Assembly: GCA_012735335.1 (NCBI GenBank)
Contig: JAAYHO010000045.1
Location: 1-6,569, forward strand
Direction: 5' to 3'
Source: Gammaproteobacteria bacterium
GTDB lineage: Bacteria; Pseudomonadota; Gammaproteobacteria; Pseudomonadales; Pseudomonadaceae
DNA: 6,569 nucleotides
Shown: piece after piece, positions 1 through 6,569 of the stretch
Layout: every line of letters begins with the position of its first letter
How positions within the stretch are numbered: the stretch's first letter is position 1
Position numbers and translations under genes: made by a program
The notes under the pieces: model-generated
Told to the model about the DNA's origin: nothing
What the model saw: the letters and a program-made list of their open reading frames with translations, nothing else
Database searches by the model: none

Positions 1-2348
1 CCCTGAAGTCGACCTACTGCGGCACTATCGGCGCCGAGTACATGCATATCGTCGATTCGGCGCAGCGTCGCTGGTTCCAGCAGCGTCTGGAAAGCGTACG
101 TGGCAAGCCGCAACAGTCCGCCGAGAGCAAGCGTCATCTGCTGGAGCGTCTGACTGCCGCTGAAGGGCTGGAGAAATACCTGGGCACCAAATACCCGGGC
201 ACCAAGCGTTTCGGCGTGGAAGGCGGTGAAAGCCTGATCCCCATGCTCGATGAGATCATTCAGCGTTCCGGCTCCTACGGTGTCAACGAGGTAGTACTCG
301 GCATGGCTCACCGTGGCCGCCTGAACGTACTGGTCAACACTCTGGGCAAGAACCCGCGCGACCTGTTCGACGAGTTCGAAGGCAAGAAGATCATCGACCT
401 GGGCTCCGGTGACGTGAAATACCACCAGGGTTTCTCGTCCAACGTCATGACCTCCGGTGGTGAAGTTCACCTGGCGCTGTCGTTCAACCCCTCCCACCTG
501 GAAATCGTCTCCCCGGTGGTTGAAGGTTCGGTACGTGCCCGTCAGGACCGCCGCAAGGACGCCACCGGTGACAAGGTGGTGCCGATCAGCATCCACGGTG
601 ACGCGGCCTTTGCCGGTCAGGGCGTGGTCATGGAGACATTCCAGATGTCCCAGACCCGTGCCTACAAAACCGGTGGCACCATTCATATCGTGGTCAACAA
701 CCAGGTCGGCTTTACCACCAGCCGCCAGGAAGATGCCCGCTCCACCGAGTACTGTACCGACGTCGCCAAGATGATTCAGGCGCCGATCTTCCACGTCAAT
801 GGCGACGACCCGGAAGCAGTGCTGTTCGTTACCCAGCTGGCGGTCGACTACCGCATGCAGTTCAAGCGTGACGTGGTCATCGACCTGGTCTGCTACCGCC
901 GTCGTGGTCACAACGAAGCGGATGAGCCGTCCGGTACCCAGCCGCGCATGTACTCGGTGATCACCAAGCACCCGACCACCCGCGAGATCTACGCCAAGCG
1001 TCTGATCGACACCGCTGTGCTCAGTGAGGAGCAGGTGCAGGAACAGGTCGAGGAGTACCGCAACGCGCTGGATAACGGCGATCATGTGGTCAAGAGCCTG
1101 GTCAAGGAACCCGATGCCACCACCTTTGTGGACTGGAAGCCGTACCTGGGCCACGAGTGGACCGCACGCCACGATACCCGCTTCGATCTCAAGACCCTGC
1201 AGGAGCTGGCCAACCGCCTGACCAACCTGCCCGACGGTCTGGTGGTTCAGCGCCAGGTGTCCAAGATCATCGAAGACCGGGTGAAGATGGCCGCCGGTGG
1301 CCTGGCCCTGAACTGGGGCTTTGCCGAGACCATGGCCTACGCCACGCTGCTGCACGAAGGTCACCCGGTGCGCATTACCGGTCAGGACGTGGGTCGCGGT
1401 ACCTTCTCCCACCGTCATGCCGTTCTGCATAACCAGAAAGGCGAGGGTGCCTACATCCCGCTGGCCAACCTCAGCGAGAACCAGCCGCGCCTGGATATCT
1501 ACGACTCGCTGCTGTCGGAAGAAGCGGTACTGGCCTTCGAATACGGCTACGCCACCACCATGCCCAATGCGCTGGTGATCTGGGAAGCCCAGTTCGGTGA
1601 CTTCGCCAACGGTGCCCAGGTGGTGATCGACCAGTTCATCACCAGTGGTGAGCACAAGTGGGGCCGTCTGTGTGGTCTGACCATGCTGCTGCCGCACGGC
1701 TACGAAGGGCAGGGTCCGGAGCACTCCTCCGCCCGTCTGGAGCGCTTCCTGCAGCTGTGTGCCGAGCAGAACATTCAGGTCGCGGTACCCACCACCCCGG
1801 CGCAGATCTATCATCTGCTGCGTCGTCAGGTGATCCGCCCGCTGCGCAAGCCGCTGGTGGTGCTGACCCCGAAATCACTGCTGCGTCACAAACTGGCAAT
1901 CTCCAGCCTGGAAGATCTGTCTGACGGCTCCTTCCAGACCGTCATCCCCGAGATCGACAATATCGATCCGGCCAAGGTGGATCGCGTGGTCATGTGCAGC
2001 GGCAAGGTCTACTACGACCTGCTGGAAAAACGCCGTGCCGACGAGAACGAGAATGTTGCCATTGTCCGTATCGAGCAGCTGTATCCTTTCCCCGAAGAGG
2101 ATCTGGCCGAGGCCATGGCTCCCTACACCAACCTGAAGAAGGTGGTCTGGTGTCAGGAAGAGCCGATGAACCAGGGGGCCTGGTACTGCAGTCAGCACCA
2201 CATGCGCCGGGTGATCGGAGAGCACAGCGTCAGCAATCTGTATCTGGACTACGCTGGACGAGAAGCTTCCGCTGCACCTGCGGGCGGCTACCCCTCGGTC
2301 CATGCAGAAGAACAGGCGAAACTCCTGCAGGACGCGCTCTACTCCTGA
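1..2348 (+). CDS. sucA: 2-oxoglutarate dehydrogenase E1 component (5' truncated by window edge)
   Basis: Thiamine diphosphate-dependent E1 subunit of the cytoplasmic 2-oxoglutarate dehydrogenase complex (EC 1.2.4.2). It decarboxylates 2-oxoglutarate and succinylates the lipoyl group of SucB. The frame is open from base 3 (first full codon) to TGA at 2346-2348, giving 781 residues. The ATG at 42 is an internal Met in the family stretch TYCGTIGAEYMHI, not the start. The family is about 930-945 residues long, so roughly 160 N-terminal residues lie outside the window. Visible signatures are MAHRGRLNVL (catalytic-region His codon at 309, equivalent to E. coli His260 by my alignment from memory), the ThDP/Mg motif from GDAAFAGQG (597 onward) to NNQVGFT (696 onward), and the pyrimidine-domain signature GQDVGRGTFSHRHAVLHNQ (about 1380-1437). 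The C-terminus is complete and ends in the conserved GGYPSVHAEEQ region. No frameshift is seen. It is the first gene of the visible operon; sucB follows after 39 nt. Confidence 0.98.
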   Translation, partial: LKSTYCGTIGAEYMHIVDSAQRRWFQQRLESVRGKPQQSAESKRHLLERLTAAEGLEKYLGTKYPGTKRFGVEGGESLIPMLDEIIQRSGSYGVNEVVLGMAHRGRLNVLVNTLGKNPRDLFDEFEGKKIIDLGSGDVKYHQGFSSNVMTSGGEVHLALSFNPSHLEIVSPVVEGSVRARQDRRKDATGDKVVPISIHGDAAFAGQGVVMETFQMSQTRAYKTGGTIHIVVNNQVGFTTSRQEDARSTEYCTDVAKMIQAPIFHVNGDDPEAVLFVTQLAVDYRMQFKRDVVIDLVCYRRRGHNEADEPSGTQPRMYSVITKHPTTREIYAKRLIDTAVLSEEQVQEQVEEYRNALDNGDHVVKSLVKEPDATTFVDWKPYLGHEWTARHDTRFDLKTLQELANRLTNLPDGLVVQRQVSKIIEDRVKMAAGGLALNWGFAETMAYATLLHEGHPVRITGQDVGRGTFSHRHAVLHNQKGEGAYIPLANLSENQPRLDIYDSLLSEEAVLAFEYGYATTMPNALVIWEAQFGDFANGAQVVIDQFITSGEHKWGRLCGLTMLLPHGYEGQGPEHSSARLERFLQLCAEQNIQVAVPTTPAQIYHLLRRQVIRPLRKPLVVLTPKSLLRHKLAISSLEDLSDGSFQTVIPEIDNIDPAKVDRVVMCSGKVYYDLLEKRRADENENVAIVRIEQLYPFPEEDLAEAMAPYTNLKKVVWCQEEPMNQGAWYCSQHHMRRVIGEHSVSNLYLDYAGREASAAPAGGYPSVHAEEQAKLLQDALYS

Positions 2349-2372
2349 GCCACTGCACAACACAGTTTATTT

Positions 2373-2387
2373 AAGGATCGATCGATA
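2373..2387 (+). promoter_or_regulatory. Ribosome binding site and spacer of sucB
   Basis: AAGGA at 2373-2377 lies 10 nt before the sucB ATG at 2388, a slightly long but workable spacing, and supports that start. The spacer holds a 10-nt palindrome, ATCGATCGAT (2377-2386). The remainder of the 39-nt sucA-sucB gap (2349-2372) shows no convincing promoter or terminator, so the two genes are probably cotranscribed. Confidence 0.75.
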
Positions 2388-3614
2388 ATGGCAATTGAAA
2401 TCAAGGCTCCTACATTCCCCGAGTCGGTTGCAGACGGCACAGTGGCAACCTGGCACAAACAACCTGGTGAAGCGGTCAAGCGCGACGAACTGATCGTCGA
2501 TATCGAGACCGACAAGGTTGTCCTGGAAGTTCTGGCCGAAGCTGACGGCGTACTGGGCGACATCATCAAGGGTGAAGGCGAAACCGTACTCAGCGCTGAA
2601 GTACTGGGTACCCTGAACGCAGGCGCCACTGCTGCTGCCGCACCCAAGGCTGAAGCCGCTCCGGCTGCTGCAGCTGCTGCCGAAGCCGATGCAGGTGCCG
2701 ACGAGCAGCTGGTCAACCCGGCTGCGCGCAAACTGGCTGAAGAAAACGGCCTGGATGCAGCGCAGATCAAGGGTACCGGCAAGGGTGGTCGCGTGACCAA
2801 GGAAGACGTGCTGAATGCCATCGAAGCGAAGAAATCCGCTCCGGCTGCTGCACCTGCCGCCAAACCCGCCGCTGCCGCCAGCGCCTCCAGCGTGGTGCTG
2901 AGCGAAGGTGATCGCGTCGAGAAGCGCGTACCCATGACCCGCCTGCGCGCCCGCATTGCCGAGCGTCTGGTGGATGCCCAGTCCAGCATGGCCATGTTGA
3001 CCACCTACAACGAAGTCAACATGAAGCCGATCATGGATCTGCGCAAGAAGTACAAGGACCTGTTCGAGAAGAAGCACGACGGCGTACGTCTGGGCTTCAT
3101 GTCCTTCTTCGTCAAGGCCGCTACCGAAGCACTCAAGCGCTTCCCGGAAGTCAACGCCTCCATCGACGGCAAGGACATCGTCTACCACGGTTATCAGGAC
3201 ATCGGCGTAGCCGTATCCAGCGACCGCGGTCTGGTGGTTCCGGTACTGCGTAACACCGAGTTCATGAGCCTGGCACAGATCGAAGGTACCATTTCCGAGT
3301 ACGGTCGCAAGGCACGTGACGGCAAACTGTCCATGGAAGAAATGACCGGCGGCACCTTCACCATCTCCAACGGTGGCGTATTCGGTTCGCTGTTGTCTTC
3401 ACCTATCGTCAACCCGCCGCAGGCGGCGATTCTGGGCATGCACAAGATCCAGGAACGTCCCATGGCCATTGATGGTGAGGTAGTCATCCTGCCGATGATG
3501 TACCTGGCGCTGTCCTATGATCACCGTCTGATTGACGGCAAAGGCGCGGTCAGCTTCCTGGTGGCACTCAAAGAGCTGCTGGAAGACCCGGCACGCATGC
3601 TGCTCGACGTTTAA
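2388..3614 (+). CDS. sucB: Dihydrolipoyllysine succinyltransferase, E2 core of 2-oxoglutarate dehydrogenase
   Basis: Structural core of the 2-oxoglutarate dehydrogenase complex (EC 2.3.1.61). It transfers the succinyl group from lipoyl-lysine to CoA. The protein has 408 residues (E. coli 405). Domains in order: one lipoyl domain (about 1-77) with the lipoylated Lys43 in [11 protein letters not shown]; an Ala/Pro-rich flexible linker (about 78-105); the peripheral subunit-binding domain (about 108-145, [14 protein letters not shown]...[14 protein letters not shown]), which holds E3 and/or E1; a second Ala/Pro linker (about 149-170); and the acyltransferase domain (about 178-408). The catalytic motif YDHRLIDG carries His379 and Asp383, matching the family HxxxD. 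One lipoyl domain and the catalytic-domain sequence separate it from the pyruvate dehydrogenase E2 (AceF), which usually has more lipoyl domains in this group. The start is supported by AAGGA 10 nt upstream and by the typical [14 protein letters not shown]-terminus. Two identical 17-nt in-frame repeats lie in the linkers. Confidence 0.98.
   Translation: MAIEIKAPTFPESVADGTVATWHKQPGEAVKRDELIVDIETDKVVLEVLAEADGVLGDIIKGEGETVLSAEVLGTLNAGATAAAAPKAEAAPAAAAAAEADAGADEQLVNPAARKLAEENGLDAAQIKGTGKGGRVTKEDVLNAIEAKKSAPAAAPAAKPAAAASASSVVLSEGDRVEKRVPMTRLRARIAERLVDAQSSMAMLTTYNEVNMKPIMDLRKKYKDLFEKKHDGVRLGFMSFFVKAATEALKRFPEVNASIDGKDIVYHGYQDIGVAVSSDRGLVVPVLRNTEFMSLAQIEGTISEYGRKARDGKLSMEEMTGGTFTISNGGVFGSLLSSPIVNPPQAAILGMHKIQERPMAIDGEVVILPMMYLALSYDHRLIDGKGAVSFLVALKELLEDPARMLLDV
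2656..2672 (+). repeat. 17-nt in-frame direct repeat, copy 1 (first sucB linker)
   Basis: CCGCTCCGGCTGCTGCA in the first Ala/Pro linker codes within AAPAAA (residues 90-95). An identical copy lies exactly 180 nt (60 codons) downstream at 2836-2852. It probably reflects shared codon choice in two low-complexity linkers rather than a mobile or functional repeat. Confidence 0.8.
2836..2852 (+). repeat. 17-nt in-frame direct repeat, copy 2 (second sucB linker)
   Basis: Exact copy of 2656-2672, here coding within SAPAAA (residues 150-155) in the second linker. The two copies bracket the peripheral subunit-binding domain in the same reading frame. Confidence 0.8.
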
Positions 3615-3630
3615 TACAGAATACTAACGT

Positions 3631-5144
<1,514 letters not shown>

Positions 5145-5153
5145 TCAATCCTC

Positions 5154-5198
5154 CCGGCGCGGCATGACATCAGCGGTATCGATGTCACACCGCGCCGG
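5154..5198 (+). repeat. Long inverted repeat (stem-loop) just after lpd; possible attenuator or mRNA-processing structure
   Basis: It begins 9 nt after the lpd stop. The outer stem is CCGGCGCGG (5154-5162) with CCGCGCCGG (5190-5198), 9 perfect, all G-C pairs. A 2x2 internal loop (CA opposite CA) follows, then an inner stem TGACATC (5165-5171) with GATGTCA (5181-5187), 7 perfect pairs, closed by a 9-nt loop. The downstream bases are TTGCC, so the T-tract of a canonical intrinsic terminator is missing. It could be a leaky terminator, a stabiliser of the sucAB-lpd 3' end, or an RNase processing boundary separating sucAB-lpd from sucCD. The structure is seen directly in the sequence; the role is inferred. 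Confidence 0.65.
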
Positions 5199-5293
5199 TT
5201 GCCGATATCCAAGGCAAGGTCGAGGGATCGGCCACATCCCATCCGGGGTGAACGGGTATGCGGGAACACACTTCCAGCAGGCCTGATCGGTGG

Positions 5294-5347
5294 CAGTGGC
5301 GGGTACCGTCACTGTTATGAAATTCATACGAATAACGGTACAAACGA
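5294..5347 (+). promoter_or_regulatory. Structured sucC 5' leader; candidate sucC RNA motif
   Basis: Two hairpins compete here. Hairpin A pairs CAGTGGCGG (5294-5302) with CCGTCACTG (5306-5314): 9 pairs including one G-U, with a 3-nt loop. Pairing B joins GTACCGT (5303-5309) with ACGGTAC (5335-5341), 7 perfect pairs ending 6 nt before the sucC ATG. Bases 5306-5309 are needed by both, so A and B cannot form together, and B would place the translation start region next to a stem. A conserved 'sucC RNA' motif has been described in Pseudomonas in presumed 5' UTRs of sucC operons. I recall its location but cannot verify that its consensus matches this sequence. Confidence 0.5.
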
Positions 5348-6514
5348 ATGAACCTTCACGAATATCAGGGGAAGCAGCTGTTTGCTGAATACGGCCTTCC
5401 TGTCTCCAGGGGCATTGCTGTTGACACTCCGCAAGCAGCTGCCGAAGCCTGTGACACTATTGGTGGTTCCGAGTGGGTGGTAAAAGCCCAGGTCCACGCT
5501 GGTGGCCGCGGCAAGGCAGGTGGTGTGAAGCTGGTCAAGAGCAAGGAAGACGCCAAGGCTTTCGCCGAGCAGTGGCTGGGCAAGCGCCTGGTTACCTATC
5601 AGACTGATGCCAATGGTCAGCCGGTCAGCAAGATTCTGGTAGAAGCCTGCACTGATATCGATCAGGAGCTGTACCTGGGTGCCGTGGTTGACCGTGCTAC
5701 CCGTCGTATCGTTTTCATGGCCTCCACCGAAGGTGGTGTCGAGATCGAGAAAGTAGCCGAGGAAACTCCCGAGAAAATCCTCAAGGCCACCATCGATCCG
5801 CTGGTTGGCCCGCAGCCCTACCAGGGCCGTGATCTGGCCTTCAAACTGGGCCTGAAAGGCGATCAGATCAAGCAGTTCACCAATATCTTCGTTGGTCTGG
5901 GCAAGCTGTTTGCCGACTACGATCTGGCTCTGCTGGAAGTGAACCCGCTGGTGATCAAGACCGACGGTAACCTGCACTGCCTGGATGCCAAGATCAATAT
6001 CGACGGCAACGCTCTGTACCGTCAGCCCAAGCTGCGCGCCATGCACGACCCGTCCCAGGACGATCCGCGCGAAGCCCACGCTGCCAAGTTCGAGCTGAAC
6101 TACGTAGCGCTGGACGGCAACATCGGCTGCATGGTCAACGGTGCCGGTCTGGCCATGGGTACCATGGACATCGTCAACCTGCACGGCGGCAAGCCAGCCA
6201 ACTTCCTCGACGTAGGCGGCGGTGCTACCAAGGAGCGCGTCACCGAAGCGTTCAAGATCATCCTGTCCGACGACAATGTGGCCGCGGTTCTGGTCAACAT
6301 CTTCGGTGGTATCGTCCGCTGCGACATGATTGCCGAAGGCATCATCGGTGCAGTCAAGGATGTGGGCGTTAAAGTGCCGGTTGTGGTGCGTCTGGAAGGC
6401 AACAACGCCGACCTGGGTGCCAAGGTACTGGCTGAAAGTGGTCTGAACATCATCGCAGCAACCAGTCTGACCGACGCTGCAGTACAAGTCGTCAAAGCTG
6501 CGGAGGGCAAGTAA
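5348..6514 (+). CDS. sucC: Succinyl-CoA synthetase (ADP/GDP-forming) beta subunit
   Basis: Beta subunit of succinyl-CoA synthetase (EC 6.2.1.5), the substrate-level phosphorylation step of the TCA cycle: succinyl-CoA + NDP + phosphate to succinate + CoA + NTP, working with SucD. It has 388 residues, identical in length to E. coli SucC. The N-terminal ATP-grasp half (about 2-230) has Lys46 in [16 protein letters not shown] (glycine-rich loop about 52-59), then Glu197 and Asn199 in LLEVNPL and Asp213 in CLDAK, which match the E. coli Glu197 and Mg ligands Asn199 and Asp213. The C-terminal CoA-ligase half (about 245-388) has GGIVRCD at 320-326. The start is fixed by the family N-terminus [12 protein letters not shown]. 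The upstream bases lack a good Shine-Dalgarno sequence, only a weak purine-rich ACGAA stretch. It lies 203 nt after lpd, and its TAA overlaps the sucD start. Confidence 0.98.
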   Translation: MNLHEYQGKQLFAEYGLPVSRGIAVDTPQAAAEACDTIGGSEWVVKAQVHAGGRGKAGGVKLVKSKEDAKAFAEQWLGKRLVTYQTDANGQPVSKILVEACTDIDQELYLGAVVDRATRRIVFMASTEGGVEIEKVAEETPEKILKATIDPLVGPQPYQGRDLAFKLGLKGDQIKQFTNIFVGLGKLFADYDLALLEVNPLVIKTDGNLHCLDAKINIDGNALYRQPKLRAMHDPSQDDPREAHAAKFELNYVALDGNIGCMVNGAGLAMGTMDIVNLHGGKPANFLDVGGGATKERVTEAFKIILSDDNVAAVLVNIFGGIVRCDMIAEGIIGAVKDVGVKVPVVVRLEGNNADLGAKVLAESGLNIIAATSLTDAAVQVVKAAEGK

Positions 6515-6569
6515 TGAGCATCCTGATCGACAAGAACACCAAGGTAATCTGCCAGGGCATCACTGGTTC
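6514..6569 (+). CDS. sucD: Succinyl-CoA synthetase alpha subunit (3' truncated by window edge)
   Basis: Alpha subunit of succinyl-CoA synthetase, which binds CoA and carries the phosphohistidine intermediate; both of those regions are largely outside the window. Only 18 full codons are present: [18 protein letters not shown], essentially the E. coli SucD N-terminus and the beginning of its Rossmann-like CoA-binding domain. The ATG overlaps the sucC stop by one base (TAATG, 6512-6516), a layout that favours translational coupling and equal amounts of the two subunits. A strong Shine-Dalgarno GGAGGG (6502-6507) sits 6 nt before the start, inside the last sucC codons. Confidence 0.96.
   Translation, partial: MSILIDKNTKVICQGITG

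Larger units (their letters stand above)
5145..5347 (+). other. 203-nt lpd-sucC intergenic region, no gene seen
   Basis: This is the longest noncoding stretch in the window. Its left end holds a long stem-loop (5154-5198) and its right end a structured sucC leader (5294-5341). Between them lies a small possible hairpin, CATCCC (5235-5240) with GGGGTG (5245-5250), including one G-U pair and a 4-nt loop. A 60-codon + strand open frame (5104-5286) and a - strand one (5145-5327) cross it, but neither has a recognisable product or good ribosome binding site. I see no convincing sigma-70 promoter, though the size of the gap leaves room for one. Confidence 0.7.

Noticed and set aside
42..44. ATG at 42 as the sucA start
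   Set aside because: The frame is open upstream to the window edge and encodes conserved SucA residues (TYCGTIGAEY), so this Met is internal.
2339..3188. Two long antisense open frames over sucB (221 and 273 codons)
   Set aside because: Low-complexity translations complementary to the Ala/Pro linker and catalytic-domain codons; sucB on the + strand explains the region.
5154..5205. Classical rho-independent terminator after lpd
   Set aside because: The stem is strong, but the downstream bases (TTGCCGATATCC) lack a T-tract, and sucCD continue in the same direction. It is listed as a stem-loop of uncertain role.
5199..5347. Sigma-70 promoter for sucCD in the lpd-sucC gap
   Set aside because: TTGCCG at 5199-5204 resembles a -35 box, but no reasonable -10 box lies about 17 nt downstream, and other TA-rich hexamers lack a partner. 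The evidence is too weak to call.
5324..6487. 387-codon antisense open frame covering sucC
   Set aside because: Same codon-bias shadow effect; the + strand encodes full-length SucC, and the antisense product resembles no known family.

Overview
This window is a stretch of a bacterial chromosome carrying the lower part of the tricarboxylic acid (TCA) cycle operon: sucA (3' part), sucB, lpd, sucC and the first codons of sucD, all on the + strand. Protein sequences, a moderately high GC content and the gene order point to a Pseudomonas-like gammaproteobacterium (Pseudomonas, Halopseudomonas or a close relative). The strongest clue is the dedicated lipoamide dehydrogenase gene between sucB and sucC. 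That arrangement is typical of pseudomonads and Azotobacter, whereas in E. coli lpd lies beside aceEF. The genus is an inference; no marker gene in the window fixes it.

Layout: 1-2348 sucA, cut by the left edge with roughly 160 N-terminal residues missing; a 39-nt gap with the sucB ribosome binding site; 2388-3614 sucB; a 93-nt gap with weak hairpins and a clear lpd ribosome binding site; 3708-5144 lpd; a 203-nt gap, the largest noncoding stretch, with a long stem-loop just after lpd and a structured leader just before sucC; 5348-6514 sucC; then sucD, whose start codon overlaps the sucC stop by one base and which runs off the right edge after 18 codons.

SucA (E1), SucB (E2) and Lpd (E3) form the 2-oxoglutarate dehydrogenase complex, which converts 2-oxoglutarate, CoA and NAD+ to succinyl-CoA, CO2 and NADH. 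SucC and SucD form succinyl-CoA synthetase, which uses the succinyl-CoA to make ATP (or GTP) and succinate. Catalytic and cofactor residues are intact wherever they could be checked, and no frameshift, insertion or mobile element is visible.

The genes are ordinary core metabolism. The part worth a second look is RNA structure in the lpd-sucC gap: a 9 bp + 7 bp stem-loop without a T-tract, and two mutually exclusive hairpins upstream of a sucC start that lacks a good Shine-Dalgarno sequence. The latter may correspond to the published 'sucC RNA' motif of Pseudomonas. I found no evidence of a new biological system.
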